64,000 nucleotides of DNA from Paenibacillus peoriae KCTC 3763 (GTDB lineage Bacteria; Bacillota; Bacilli; Paenibacillales; Paenibacillaceae), in NCBI RefSeq assembly GCF_000236805.1, contig NZ_AGFX01000011.1:62001-126000 (forward strand), in the 5' to 3' direction. Of the stretch, positions 54,752-64,000 are shown in pieces. Each line of letters starts with the position of its first letter. Positions within the stretch are counted from its first letter, which is position 1. The translations under genes were made by a program, and so were the position numbers. The notes beneath the pieces were generated by a model that did no database searches, was not told where the DNA came from, and worked only from the letters and a program-made list of their open reading frames with translations.

Positions 54752-54850
54752 TTAACATTGTATCTACACTGCGGGCTTTGCCCTTGGTAAGAGAGATGTT
54801 GGGCGGCAAAGTATATATCTACGCCACACACGGCTTCCAGAATCGCGTAA
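54752..54850 (+). repeat. terminal attC-like element, right half lost
   Basis: Left core TTAAC 54752-54756, followed by TATCTACACTGCGGGC and GCCCTTGGTAAGAG as in family C. No right core GTTA is found. It marks the end of the recognisable array. Confidence 0.55.
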
Positions 54851-55013
54851 CAGGTGACCTTTTGTAGCGGTTTTGAAGACCCTTGCTGGATATTATACAG
54901 CGATGACGCTCATAGACAAATTGTCAGAACGTAGAAAAAAGTCAGCTTTGGAGTTCTGCAGAAAGTTGTCTCACTCAGCTCAAGTTGATTTTTTGTTAAC
55001 TTTTGAACAAAGC

Positions 55014-55060
55014 AAATACACTGCCGTAAGCCGTAATCGCTTAGGGCAGTGTATTTGTCT
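55014..55060. terminator. bidirectional terminator at the array/host junction
   Basis: Perfect 12-bp stem AAATACACTGCC (55014-55025) / GGCAGTGTATTT (55045-55056). It follows the array end and faces the sulfurtransferase gene from the other side. No gene is supported in the 54712-55086 interval. Confidence 0.7.
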
Positions 55061-55086
55061 TTAGAACCTGTATATCCATTGAAAAC

Positions 55087-55971
55087 TTATTCTTCTCCGG
55101 TTGCCACCGGATTTTCCTCATAACTGATCCAGTCGCTCCAGCTTCCCGGATATAAACGCACCTTACTAAATCCAGCTTCATTCAGGGCCAATACATTGGG
55201 ACAGGCGGACACGCCGGAACCGCAATATACGATGATTTCTGCATTTGGGTCAAGGTCGGCAAAGTGCTTTTGCAATTGTTTCGCATTTTTAAAGCTGTCT
55301 TTTTCGTCCAATACTTCTTTCCAAAAGTAATTCACCGCACCGGGGATATGCCCCGCCTTAGTATCAATTGGTTCTTCCAGCCCGGCATAACGGCGCGGCT
55401 CTCTGGAGTCGATAAGCAGCAGAGGATTTCTAGGGGCACCCTCGGAACCTTTACCATTGAGCTCTGTTTGCGAAAGCTGCAACGAAATCTCACGAACCTC
55501 CTGTATATCCGTTGCAAGCTGAGATTGAACATTCGCTACAAAGGTCGAGGGAATGCGAACCGGCTGGTCTGCCGTAACGGGGAACTTCGCTTCCTTCCAA
55601 GCGCTGTAGCCTTCGTCCAGCACATATACCTGCTCATGCCCTAGATAGCGCAGCAGCCACCAGAAGCGGGAGGCCATCATACCGCCTTGGTCATCGTAAG
55701 CGATGATGCGTGAAGCGGCGTTGATTCCGGCACGACTCAGACGTGCAGCAAGTGTATCCACATCAGGTAATGGATGGCGACCGCCATGCTCACCCAGAGG
55801 GGCTGTGAGGTCTTCTTCCAGATCGAAATGAATGGCCCCTGGAATGTGGTCTTCATTAAATTGAGTCCGTCCAGCCCCGGCTTGTCCGAGCAGGGAGCGG
55901 CAGTCGGCAATGATAATGTCCGGCTCATACAAGCGGGCCAGCAGCCAGCGTTTGGATACGATGGATTTCAT
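55087..55971 (-). CDS. 3-mercaptopyruvate/thiosulfate sulfurtransferase
   Basis: 294 residues, tandem rhodanese domains. The active-site loop VYCGSGVSACPNVLAL holds the persulfide Cys at the second domain; first-domain features are IIADCRSLLG and HFDLEEDLTAP. The CGSGV loop points to the SseA type. Start at ATG 55971 (GAAAGGCGG upstream); the frame extends to 56031 without a site. Its C-terminus has a relic copy at 27194. Confidence 0.92.
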   Translation of the reverse strand: MKSIVSKRWLLARLYEPDIIIADCRSLLGQAGAGRTQFNEDHIPGAIHFDLEEDLTAPLGEHGGRHPLPDVDTLAARLSRAGINAASRIIAYDDQGGMMASRFWWLLRYLGHEQVYVLDEGYSAWKEAKFPVTADQPVRIPSTFVANVQSQLATDIQEVREISLQLSQTELNGKGSEGAPRNPLLLIDSREPRRYAGLEEPIDTKAGHIPGAVNYFWKEVLDEKDSFKNAKQLQKHFADLDPNAEIIVYCGSGVSACPNVLALNEAGFSKVRLYPGSWSDWISYEENPVATGEE

Positions 55972-56071
55972 AGAGGATTCCGCCTTTCTTTCTTCAATAA
56001 TGATATGAGGATTTTCGCAAAATCTTTTCATGTACGAGTTGAGTATGGTTTATGAAAATGGGGTAAATAAG

Positions 56072-57016
56072 CTAAGAACTGGCCTTCAGGGGGTGCTCCG
56101 TGTTGGACAGTTCACTTTGGTGAACGACCGGCTTTTTAAAATCCGCTCCGTAGCGAATAAAAATCCACACCCCGAGCAGGATGAAGAAGCCTGCACCAAA
56201 TTGTAAAGCAGATAGCCTTTCTCCAAGCAGTACCCAAGCTAGCAGAGAGGAAATCACGGGCTCACCAAGTACCGCCATTGACACTGCCGTGGCGTTAATG
56301 TATTTGAGCAGCCAGTTAAACAGGTAATGCCCGAATAGCGTAGGCACAATCGCGAGCAGCAGGAACAGTCCCCATTCCCGTGGAGCGTATCCGGTAAAAG
56401 GAATGGCATTGACCACATTATACAGCGCAAGTGATGTGGCGGCGATGGCGAATACCCAAAAGTTATACACAAAAGCGCTCAAATGCTCGCGTAAATGCTT
56501 GCCCATTAGCATATGGATCGAAACGGCCACCATGCCCAAGAAGGACAGTGCATCTCCGAGTAGGGCTTGTCCCGAGACGTGAAAATCCCCGGCCCCGATG
56601 GCCAATGAGCCGATAAAGGCCATACCCATTCCGATGAGCATGGCGCGGTTGGTGCCTGTCCGGAAAAACAAAAAAGAACCGAGCATGACAAGAATCGGCT
56701 CCAATGTCATAATAACGGTAGAGCTTGCAACGGTGGTCAGTCGCAGCGAGCCCATCCAGAGCAAGAAATGCAGCCCTAATGTGATACCGGACCACAGGAT
56801 CAGCATCCACTGCTTGCGGGTGAGACTGAATAGCTCGGTGCGGTATTTCCAGACCAACGGCAGCATGACGAGATTGGTCAGGTACAAACGGTACATAGCG
56901 ATGACGGACACCTCGGCTTCAGACCATCTGACGAAGATTGAGGAGAACGAAATAGCGATAATGCCTACGATGTACAGTAGTTCAAAGGAAAATGACGGTT
57001 TGTGTACTTGATTCAT
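56072..57016 (-). CDS. EamA-family (DMT) transporter
   Basis: 314 residues from ATG 57016 (GGATGGAG upstream on the minus strand), with ten membrane segments in two EamA repeats. ISFSSIFVRWSEAEVSVIAM begins the first and VLGEPVISSLLAWVLLGERL ends the second. Probable exporter of amino acids or metabolites; substrate unknown. It is upstream of the sulfurtransferase on the same strand, about 100 nt away. Confidence 0.9.
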   Translation of the reverse strand: MNQVHKPSFSFELLYIVGIIAISFSSIFVRWSEAEVSVIAMYRLYLTNLVMLPLVWKYRTELFSLTRKQWMLILWSGITLGLHFLLWMGSLRLTTVASSTVIMTLEPILVMLGSFLFFRTGTNRAMLIGMGMAFIGSLAIGAGDFHVSGQALLGDALSFLGMVAVSIHMLMGKHLREHLSAFVYNFWVFAIAATSLALYNVVNAIPFTGYAPREWGLFLLLAIVPTLFGHYLFNWLLKYINATAVSMAVLGEPVISSLLAWVLLGERLSALQFGAGFFILLGVWIFIRYGADFKKPVVHQSELSNTEHPLKASS

Positions 57017-57264
57017 TTGTGGCAGCTCCATCCGTATGGAGGAAATAAACGCGAACCTGTTTCCTTCCATCGGTATCTCGAAAATTAGTTAATACAGCTC
57101 ATTATACCGTACCTGACATCTGCGTGGTATGAGGATTTTGCCAACACCTGAGAATTTAAAAAAACGGGAGCAGAAGAAGGGCTTTTATTAGGAAGTATTT
57201 TAAGTGTGCTGCTGCGTAGAACTTTTGCCGCACAAACTCGTCTATCATAATGGAGGTGGAGAAT

Positions 57265-58170
57265 ATGAAAAAACGCAACACATTTTCAATCATATTATTG
57301 ACTGTAGCAGCCATGCTGGCCCTGTCAGCCTGTGGAACGAAACCACAAACGAATAACACTACACCTCAGGGTGCAGACCAACCACAAACACAACAGCCCC
57401 AAGTAAAACCGGAGCTGGTCGCTAAGCCGGAGGTCAAACAAGGCACAGGTATATATAGCGGAGCCGCTGATCCACATACAGTAGAAATTGAAATCAATGG
57501 CGAAGCCCAATCCTTCCAACTGGGCGAAGGACTAGACAAGGTAGTGGCCGGACTTAAGGAGGGCGATTCAGTATCGTTTGAGTACAACGAGCAGGCTGTT
57601 GAGGGCGACACGACTGCGAAGCAGCTCATTTTAACAAAAATCCAAAAAACAGAAGCTGCAACAGGGAGCAAGGAAAACGGAAGCTCCGGTCAACAAGCAG
57701 GTGGAGAACGCTCGAAAACGCAAGCTTTTGAGCTTACCCTTGAAGGCAAAAAGGAAACGCAGACAGCTGCATTGGCACAGGGAGAGGGCTATTCGCTGTA
57801 TGTGTTTGATCCGATGTCCTTGTTTCCCGATCAAAACCGTGTTGCCTTGGCTGTAGATGATAACTATTATGCTGAAATTACGAAGCTGCCTTCCGATTTT
57901 AATCTAGATGAGCTTCAGAAGGAAGGCGAGAAGGCTCTGGCTCCAATAGGCAAGGTGCAAAAACTGGACCAAACAGCGGTACCTCAAGCGCTGACCAGCA
58001 GCCGTCTGTTCCTGCAAGCGAGCGGCTCGAAGGTCACACAACAATATATTGTGGTGGAAAATAAAACGGGCGGTTTCATCGTGAAAGTGAACATTCCTCA
58101 AGGTGAACCTGCTAAAGGATTCGAATCCTACATTTATACATCGCTGGAGAGCCTGCAAGCTAATAAATAA
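57265..58170 (+). CDS. secreted lipoprotein, hypothetical
   Basis: 301 residues from ATG 57265 with GGAGGTGG; the upstream codons to 57250 overlap the ribosome site. Lipobox LALSACGTKP. A Thr/Gln/Pro-rich linker follows, then a small beta domain (IYSGAADPHTVEIEINGEAQ), another linker, and a C-terminal domain that recalls sporulation/germination-linked lipoproteins. Function unknown. Confidence 0.85.
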   Translation: MKKRNTFSIILLTVAAMLALSACGTKPQTNNTTPQGADQPQTQQPQVKPELVAKPEVKQGTGIYSGAADPHTVEIEINGEAQSFQLGEGLDKVVAGLKEGDSVSFEYNEQAVEGDTTAKQLILTKIQKTEAATGSKENGSSGQQAGGERSKTQAFELTLEGKKETQTAALAQGEGYSLYVFDPMSLFPDQNRVALAVDDNYYAEITKLPSDFNLDELQKEGEKALAPIGKVQKLDQTAVPQALTSSRLFLQASGSKVTQQYIVVENKTGGFIVKVNIPQGEPAKGFESYIYTSLESLQANK

Positions 58171-58383
58171 TCCTGTTTCGATATCGGGCGGTCGCTGGCT
58201 TACAATAATGTATCTAAGGCAGTCAAACTGCCGAAACTTGTTATTACAGGTACTAGGTTTGCGCCCTGAAGATCTAATCTTTAATTGCGAGATACGGCCT
58301 TTTTGTGCTATAAAGGATGAGAGAATAAGATCATTCCGGCTTGCGAAGTCGTATGAGGCGATGAAGGAGTTGTTCGATTTACT

Positions 58384-59097
58384 ATGTCCATCGAAATGAA
58401 TACACAAGAAGTCATCAACGTGATTAAAAACAGCAAGAAAAAGACGCCTGTTAAAGTATATGTAAAAGGGGCTTTGGCTTCCGCATCCTTTGGCGAGAAT
58501 GTGCAAGCTTTTATTTCCGGAGACAGTGGTGTTGTATTTGGCGATTGGGCTGACATCAAGCCTGTACTGGATAGTGCAAACGCTAAAGAAGAAGACTATG
58601 TGGTAGAAAATGACCGCCGCAACTCTGCTGTACCTATGCTTGATCTGAAAGGCATCAATGCCCGTATTGAGCCAGGTGCGTATATCCGCGATATGGTTGG
58701 CATTGGCAATAACGCAGTCATTATGATGGGCGCAGTGATTAACATTGGCGTTACGATTGGTGAAGGCACGATGATTGATATGAATGCTGTACTTGGCGGT
58801 CGTGTTAAAGTCGGCAACATGTGCCACATCGGTGCAGGTGTTGTCCTTGCGGGTGTTATTGAACCACCTTCCGCACAGCCTGTTATCGTAGAAGACGAAG
58901 TATTGATTGGTGCAAACTCGGTCGTATTGGAAGGCGTGCGAATCGGTAAAGGCGCAGTTGTTGCAGCCGGAGCTGTCGTAACAGAAGATGTGCCTCCATA
59001 CTCCGTGGTTGCTGGTACACCAGCACGTGTGATCAAACAGGTTGACGACAAGACGAAATCTAAAACTGAGATTTTGAAAGAGCTACGCGTTCTGTAA
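58384..59097 (+). CDS. dapH: tetrahydrodipicolinate N-acetyltransferase
   Basis: 237 residues. N-terminal DapH domain ([20 protein letters not shown]) followed by a left-handed beta-helix of hexapeptide repeats (about 90-200) ending [15 protein letters not shown]. Acetylates tetrahydrodipicolinate in the lysine/diaminopimelate pathway of Bacillota. GAAGGAG lies about 18 nt before ATG 58384, a long spacing. The 213-nt upstream gap has no riboswitch that I recognise. The deacetylase follows at 59278. Confidence 0.93.
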   Translation: MSIEMNTQEVINVIKNSKKKTPVKVYVKGALASASFGENVQAFISGDSGVVFGDWADIKPVLDSANAKEEDYVVENDRRNSAVPMLDLKGINARIEPGAYIRDMVGIGNNAVIMMGAVINIGVTIGEGTMIDMNAVLGGRVKVGNMCHIGAGVVLAGVIEPPSAQPVIVEDEVLIGANSVVLEGVRIGKGAVVAAGAVVTEDVPPYSVVAGTPARVIKQVDDKTKSKTEILKELRVL

Positions 59098-59183
59098 GAA
59101 CAACGTTTTTGAATGTACCAAAGGTGAACGATTCCTTGTCAGAGACAAGATGTACTGACACACAACCTAGGGACGAAGCACAA

Positions 59184-59222
59184 CGGACAAGGCTCGGCGG
59201 CTGCGCCGGGCTTTTGTCCTTT
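59184..59222 (+). terminator. terminator after dapH
   Basis: Stem GGCTCGGCG / CGCCGGGCT (about 59191-59212), flanked by GGACAA/TTGTCC, with TTTTATT tail. It lies between two genes of the same pathway. Confidence 0.75.
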
Positions 59223-59277
59223 TATTCTTTTGCCGGATAAAAGCTGGTGAGCTAGAAAAAGGAGGCGGAGCAGCAAA

Positions 59278-60414
59278 ATGAGCACAGTCGATTACCGTTC
59301 TTTTGTTCAAATACGAAGGGATTTACATCAAATTCCCGAACCGGGTTTTGAGGAATATAAAACTCAGCAATATTTGTTGAATTATTTGGGAACGCTCCCT
59401 CAAGAGCGTCTGGAAATTCGTACATGGCGTACGGGGGTATTGGTATTGATTCATGGAACGGCTCCTGAACGCCGCTATGGGTATCGTTGCGATATGGATG
59501 GCTTACCGATCGAAGAAGAAACAGGGTATGATTTTCGTTCAACCCATCCCGGCTATATGCATGCTTGCGGACATGATTTACATATGACGATTGGGCTGGG
59601 AATCGTTACTCATTTTGCAAGCCATCCGATGAAGGATGATCTGGTTGTGTTGTTTCAACCTGCTGAGGAAGGACCGGGCGGAGCATTGCCGATGCGGGAC
59701 AGCACGGAGCTGGCAGACTGGCTGCCGGATGAAATTGTCGCACTGCATGTGGCACCGGAGTATCCGGTTGGCACGATTGCGACTCGTCCGGGCATTTTAT
59801 TTGCCAATACGTCGGAGCTTTTCATCGATCTGAAGGGTACAGGTGGGCATGCTGCTTACCCACACAAGGCGAACGATATGGTAGTCGCTGCTTGTCAGCT
59901 GGTGGGACAACTGCAAACGATTGTAGCCCGAAATGTGAACCCGCTGGATGCGGCAGTCGTTACGATCGGTAAGGTTAGCGGCGGCACAAAGCAGAATATT
60001 ATCGCGGAAACCGCACGTTTGGAGGGGACCATTCGTACATTATCAGCGAATACGATGAAGCTGGTTAAATCCCGGATTGAAGCGCTGGTGCGCGGTATGG
60101 AAGCTGGTTTTGAATGCCAGGCGGAAATTCATTATGGCTCCAATTATTTGCAAGTGTACAATGAAGCCAAGGTGACAGAAGAATTCATGAACTGGGTCAG
60201 TGATCGGCAGGATGTGCAGCTCATTGAATGCGGGGAAGCGATGACCGGCGAGGATTTCGGATATTTTCTGGAGCGAATTCCGGGCCTGATGTTCTGGCTT
60301 GGTGTTGATACGCCTTATGGCTTGCACCATGCCAAGCTGGAGCCTGCGGAGGAAGCGATCGAGGTAGCTATTCGTGTGCTGACAGATTATTTTACATGGA
60401 AGTCTCAAGGGTAA
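59278..60414 (+). CDS. ykuR: N-acetyldiaminopimelate deacetylase (M20)
   Basis: 378 residues of the M20 amidohydrolase type. Metal and catalytic motifs: [29 protein letters not shown], and [20 protein letters not shown]. Removes the acetyl group from N-acetyl-LL-diaminopimelate, completing the branch begun by DapH. GGAGGCGGAG precedes ATG 59278. Named from its position after dapH and the family. Confidence 0.88.
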   Translation: MSTVDYRSFVQIRRDLHQIPEPGFEEYKTQQYLLNYLGTLPQERLEIRTWRTGVLVLIHGTAPERRYGYRCDMDGLPIEEETGYDFRSTHPGYMHACGHDLHMTIGLGIVTHFASHPMKDDLVVLFQPAEEGPGGALPMRDSTELADWLPDEIVALHVAPEYPVGTIATRPGILFANTSELFIDLKGTGGHAAYPHKANDMVVAACQLVGQLQTIVARNVNPLDAAVVTIGKVSGGTKQNIIAETARLEGTIRTLSANTMKLVKSRIEALVRGMEAGFECQAEIHYGSNYLQVYNEAKVTEEFMNWVSDRQDVQLIECGEAMTGEDFGYFLERIPGLMFWLGVDTPYGLHHAKLEPAEEAIEVAIRVLTDYFTWKSQG

Positions 60415-60496
60415 AATGATACGGCTTGAATAAATATGTTTAATGAAAAGAAAGAATTGGAATGAAATGAAGTCGTATTTTTTGAAGGAGGGTGTT

Positions 60497-61606
60497 ATGG
60501 GAGAGCAAACGATCATCCGCTTTGAACGGGTGACCAAGCAATATGACAACGATCCCCCGGTGCTGGCGAATGTCAGCTTTGAGATTGAGCGTGGTAAATT
60601 TTATACACTGCTGGGCCCTTCCGGCTGTGGTAAAACGACGATTCTGCGTATGATTGCGGGCTTTGCCGAGCCGACGGAAGGCTCCATTTATTTAAATGAC
60701 AAGCTCATTAATCGTGTTCCAGCCAATGAACGGCAGGTCAACACTGTATTTCAGGATTATGCGTTATTCCCGCATCTGAATGTGTTTGAAAATGTCGCTT
60801 TTGGCCTGCGGATCAAAAAGATGAACAAAAAAGACATTCAGGAAAAGGTGACACAGGCATTGTCCTTTGTCAATCTGGAAGGCTACGGCGAACGGGAAAT
60901 TTCCGAAATGTCCGGGGGACAGCGTCAGCGTGTAGCCATCGCACGGGCTATCGTCAATGAACCGGAGGTTTTGCTGCTGGATGAGCCGTTGTCCGCACTC
61001 GATCTGAAGCTGCGCACAGAAATGCAGTACATTTTGCGCGAAATGCAGCAGCGCCTTGGCATTACTTTTATTTTCGTTACGCATGATCAGGAGGAAGCGC
61101 TGGCCATGTCGGACGAAATTTTTGTCATGAACAAAGGAAAGATCGAACAAAGCGGCACACCTAATGATATTTATGATGAACCGATCAATCGGTTTGTTGC
61201 GGATTTCATTGGTGAATCCAATATTGTCCCTGGACGTATGATTGCAGATTACCAGGTGGAATTCAACGGCCGACAGTTTGAGTGTGTAGACGGTGGGCTG
61301 CGTCCGAATGAACCGATCGAAATCGTGATAAGACCGGAGGATTTGGAGATTACCAGTGTTGCTGAGGGTAAGCTGCGTGTAAAGGTGGATACTCAGTTAT
61401 TCCGCGGGGTTCACTATGAGATTAGCTGCTACGATGATTCGGGGCAGGAATGGCTGGTGCATTCCACCAAAAAGGCGGAGCTTGGTAGTGAAATCGGACT
61501 GCACTTTGACCCGGAAGCGATCCATGTGATGCGTTTCGGGGAAACGGAGGAAGAATTTGATCGGCGTCTGGAGGCCTATGAAGAGGTGGAGCAGCATGTC
61601 CGGTAA
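60497..61606 (+). CDS. potA: spermidine/putrescine ABC transporter ATPase PotA
   Basis: 369 residues from ATG 60497 (AAGGAGGG). Walker [10 protein letters not shown], signature MSGGQRQR, Walker [12 protein letters not shown], then the TOBE-type C-terminal domain ([30 protein letters not shown]). First gene of potABCD; it overlaps potB by 11 nt. Confidence 0.95.
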   Translation: MGEQTIIRFERVTKQYDNDPPVLANVSFEIERGKFYTLLGPSGCGKTTILRMIAGFAEPTEGSIYLNDKLINRVPANERQVNTVFQDYALFPHLNVFENVAFGLRIKKMNKKDIQEKVTQALSFVNLEGYGEREISEMSGGQRQRVAIARAIVNEPEVLLLDEPLSALDLKLRTEMQYILREMQQRLGITFIFVTHDQEEALAMSDEIFVMNKGKIEQSGTPNDIYDEPINRFVADFIGESNIVPGRMIADYQVEFNGRQFECVDGGLRPNEPIEIVIRPEDLEITSVAEGKLRVKVDTQLFRGVHYEISCYDDSGQEWLVHSTKKAELGSEIGLHFDPEAIHVMRFGETEEEFDRRLEAYEEVEQHVR

Positions 61607-62408
61607 TACAAGAGCAGCGTATCTGCTGCCTTACTATTTATGGATTGTGCTGTTTGTGGTAGCACCGGTGGTGCTTGTGTTTTACTACTCTTTATTTGAT
61701 GTGGACGGTCATTTCACATTCAGCAACTATGCACAGTTTCTGACACCTGTTTACTTGAGCATGACGCTCAGCTCATTTTGGTTTGCATTTCTGATCACGG
61801 TGTTTTCGCTTCTGGTGGCTTATCCGGCGGCGTATTTGCTCACACGAACCAAGCATAAGCAGCTGTGGCTATTGCTCATTATTTTGCCGACATGGATTAA
61901 CCTGCTGCTCAAAACGTATGCTTTTATCGGGATTTTCGGTACCTATGGTCCGGTGAATGCTGTATTAGGCATGGTTGGACTGGGGGGACAGCAATTACTG
62001 TTTACCAGCTCCAGCTTTGTGTTTGTATCGGTGTATATTTTTGTGCCTTTTATGATTTTGCCGATCTTTAACGCGTTGGAAGGGCTAAACCCTTCATTGC
62101 TGGATGCAGCACGTGATTTGGGAGCCTCCAAATGGACAGCGTTTCGTCGAGTTATTTTCCCGTTAACGCTTTCGGGCGTGCGATCCGGCTGTATGGCCGT
62201 GTTTATTCCAGCGCTGTCGCTGTTTATGATCACCCGTCTGATTGCGGGCAACCGCGTCATTACACTGGGAACGGCGATTGAGCAGCATTTTCTGGTTACA
62301 CAGGATTGGGGTATGGGCTCTACGGTGGCTGTGTTCCTGATATTGGCGATGGGTATCATTATGGTGGTCACGTCGGGAACGAAACGGAGGGTACGACATG
62401 GCAAATAA
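61596..62408 (+). CDS. potB: spermidine/putrescine permease PotB
   Basis: 270 residues from ATG 61596 with GAGGTGGAG upstream. Six membrane segments and the EAA loop [20 protein letters not shown]. Forms the channel with PotC, whose start overlaps this gene's end by 11 nt. Confidence 0.95.
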   Translation: MSGNTRAAYLLPYYLWIVLFVVAPVVLVFYYSLFDVDGHFTFSNYAQFLTPVYLSMTLSSFWFAFLITVFSLLVAYPAAYLLTRTKHKQLWLLLIILPTWINLLLKTYAFIGIFGTYGPVNAVLGMVGLGGQQLLFTSSSFVFVSVYIFVPFMILPIFNALEGLNPSLLDAARDLGASKWTAFRRVIFPLTLSGVRSGCMAVFIPALSLFMITRLIAGNRVITLGTAIEQHFLVTQDWGMGSTVAVFLILAMGIIMVVTSGTKRRVRHGK

Positions 62409-63219
62409 AAATCGATTCGGGAATATGTATTTGGTGATCGTTTTTCTCGTGTTGTACGCACCCATTCTGTATCTGATGTACTATTCCTTCAACAGCGGCG
62501 GGACGATGCACAAGTTTGAAGGGTTTACGCTCCAATACTATAAAGAGGTTTTTGCTGACACTCGCTTGATCATAATTGTTATTAACACCTTGGTGATTGC
62601 GCTGCTGTCGTCTGCATTGGCTACAATTATCGGCATCATGGGAGCGCTGGCTATTCACCAGATGCAGAATCGTCGGGTCAAACATACGCTGCTGTCGCTC
62701 AACAATGTGCTGATTGTGAACCCGGACGTGATTATCGGTGCGTCCTTTCTCATTTTGTTCACGATGGCTGGAATCAAGCTGGGCTTCTACTCGGTCTTGT
62801 TATCCCATATTGCATTTAGTGTGCCGATTGCGGTCATTATGATTTTGCCGCGGCTGCAGGAAATGAGTCCATCCTTGGTCGATGCGGCGCGTGATTTGGG
62901 TGCCAGCCGGCTGGATGTGCTGACCAAGGTGATTTTACCCTTTATCAAGCCAGGGATTTATGCGGGCTTTTTTATGGCGTTAACATACTCGCTGGATGAT
63001 TTTGCGGTGACCTTTTTTGTGACAGGCAGCGGCTATTCGACCTTGTCAGTGGAAATTTACTCACGTGCTCGCCAAGGGGTTTCCTTGTCCATCAATGCGC
63101 TGTCCACGCTCATTTTCCTGTTTACGGTGCTGCTGGTGGTGGGCTACTACTTTATTATGCGCAAGGCGAACCGTAATGGAAAAAAAGAGCCTGCAGCGGA
63201 AATGGGGGTGCCTAGATGA
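62398..63219 (+). CDS. potC: spermidine/putrescine permease PotC
   Basis: 273 residues, six membrane segments, EAA loop [20 protein letters not shown], and a SLDDFAVTFFVTG segment typical of PotC. Overlaps potB and potD. Confidence 0.95.
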   Translation: MANKNRFGNMYLVIVFLVLYAPILYLMYYSFNSGGTMHKFEGFTLQYYKEVFADTRLIIIVINTLVIALLSSALATIIGIMGALAIHQMQNRRVKHTLLSLNNVLIVNPDVIIGASFLILFTMAGIKLGFYSVLLSHIAFSVPIAVIMILPRLQEMSPSLVDAARDLGASRLDVLTKVILPFIKPGIYAGFFMALTYSLDDFAVTFFVTGSGYSTLSVEIYSRARQGVSLSINALSTLIFLFTVLLVVGYYFIMRKANRNGKKEPAAEMGVPR

Positions 63220-64000
63220 AGTCGCTTGTGCGTGTGTTTCTCTCCATTTTTATCATCTCGTTCAGCCTGATGGGGGTGGCGGCATGGCTCAACTCCAGTC
63301 AGGGCTATTCTGGTGGCAACACGCTGACGGTGTACAACTGGGGAGACTACATTGACCCTGAGCTGCTGGAAAGGTTTCAGAAGGAGACGGGGATTACCGT
63401 CATTTATCAGACATTTGACTCCAATGAGGCGATGCTGACGAAAATCGAGCAGGGAGGAACATCGTTTGATGTAGCGGTTCCTTCGGAGTATGCGCTGGCT
63501 AAAATGAAGCAGGAGCACCTTTTACTCCCGCTGGATCACAGCAAGCTGCCGAATTTGAAGCATGTGGATTCTCATTTTCTGAACCTTTCATTTGACCCAA
63601 GCAACGAATACTCGGTTCCGTATTTTTGGGGTACGGTCGGGATCGTGTTTAACCCGGAGTTAACGAAAGGAATTGATTTTCATAGCTGGGATGGTCTGTG
63701 GAACCCGAAGCTGCGCAACAATTTGCTGCTGGTCGATGGAGCTAGGGAGATTATGGGCATGTCGCTGAATAGTCTCCACTATTCCTTGAACGATACAAAC
63801 AAGGCGCATTTGCAGCAAGCTTTGACGAAGCTGGAGAAGCTAGCGCCCAATGTCAAGGCCGTTGTTGGTGACGAGATTAAAATGCTGCTGGCAAATGAGG
63901 AAGCTGCTGCGGGGGTTGTATGGTCCGGCGATGCGTCTGAAATCATGGATCAGAACGACAAGCTGGATTACATCGTGCCGGATGAAGGCTCCAACCTGTG
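63216..64000 (+). CDS. potD: spermidine/putrescine-binding protein PotD, partial
   Basis: Begins at ATG 63216, overlapping the potC stop by 4 nt, and runs past the window end; 261 residues are visible. LTVYNWGDYIDPELLERFQK and SFDVAVPSEYALAKMKQE are the PotD polyamine-binding family hallmarks. The N-terminal hydrophobic segment (VFLSIFIISFSLMGVAAWLN) has no lipobox cysteine, so this one may be membrane-anchored or secreted rather than lipidated. Confidence 0.92.
   Translation, partial: MKSLVRVFLSIFIISFSLMGVAAWLNSSQGYSGGNTLTVYNWGDYIDPELLERFQKETGITVIYQTFDSNEAMLTKIEQGGTSFDVAVPSEYALAKMKQEHLLLPLDHSKLPNLKHVDSHFLNLSFDPSNEYSVPYFWGTVGIVFNPELTKGIDFHSWDGLWNPKLRNNLLLVDGAREIMGMSLNSLHYSLNDTNKAHLQQALTKLEKLAPNVKAVVGDEIKMLLANEEAAAGVVWSGDASEIMDQNDKLDYIVPDEGSNL

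Noticed and set aside
30331-54850. Prophage or transposon explanation for the accessory region
   Set aside because: No phage structural, terminase, lysis or transposase genes are seen; the regular site-gene-site layout fits cassettes better.
54873-55064. 63-codon frame at the right end of the array
   Set aside because: Its 3' third runs through a perfect terminator stem and it has no clear ribosome site, so coding is unlikely.
58171-58383. Possible lysine riboswitch or T-box before dapH
   Set aside because: I could not find the conserved lysine-element or T-box sequence or a leader terminator.

Overview
The window looks like a chromosomal segment of a Paenibacillus (P. polymyxa-like) genome. 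Supporting signs are strong AGGAGG-type ribosome binding sites with ATG/TTG/GTG starts, an N-acetylated diaminopimelate branch, an alpha-L-rhamnosidase with AraC/MFS partners, Bacillus-type Fur boxes and cre sites, a sigma-D-like promoter before a chemoreceptor, and small Bacillota toxins.

Region 1 (1-30.3 kb) is ordinary host DNA. It holds the 3' part of a GH1 6-phospho-beta-glucosidase, a Fur-box-preceded AraC regulator with an MFS exporter, and a complete Opp/Dpp-type peptide import operon carrying an M20 peptidase and a DUF1177-like protein. Next come a GH78 rhamnosidase/MFS/AraC/kinase cluster, a two-domain isoprenoid enzyme, two chemoreceptors, DUF1697, ADP-ribosylglycohydrolase, GNAT and CueP-type genes, a Fur-regulated siderophore-binding lipoprotein, and an Imm22-like orphan immunity gene.

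Region 2 (about 30.3-54.85 kb) is the striking part: an integron-like gene-cassette array. A tyrosine recombinase, broken by one extra G in a G5 run, is followed by a candidate primary attachment site. About 26 imperfect attC-like elements follow (mostly 113-120 bp, range 79-167), separating one- or two-gene AT-rich cassettes. Each complete element starts with (T/G)(A/C)TAAC and ends with GTTA(T/G), has inner TATTCA/TGAATA boxes and folds into a long imperfect hairpin. Nearly all genes point away from the recombinase. Cargo includes HEPN-like proteins, two HNH nucleases, a defence-type reverse transcriptase, three GNATs, an aminoglycoside-phosphotransferase-like kinase, a retropepsin-like pair, several copies of a divergent small-HTH/small-helical-protein module, a type I holin-like toxin and many unknowns. 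The recombinase, several cassettes and several recombination sites are decayed, so the array looks partly fossil.

Region 3 (54.85-64 kb) returns to host genes: a 3-mercaptopyruvate-type sulfurtransferase and an EamA exporter on the minus strand, a lipoprotein, the dapH/N-acetyl-diaminopimelate deacetylase pair for lysine and cell wall, and a potABCD polyamine importer cut by the window end.

Functionally, regions 1 and 3 are nutrient uptake and housekeeping. Region 2 is a probable reservoir of accessory defence, resistance and addiction functions assembled by site-specific recombination. All identifications come from reading the sequence; no database search was made.
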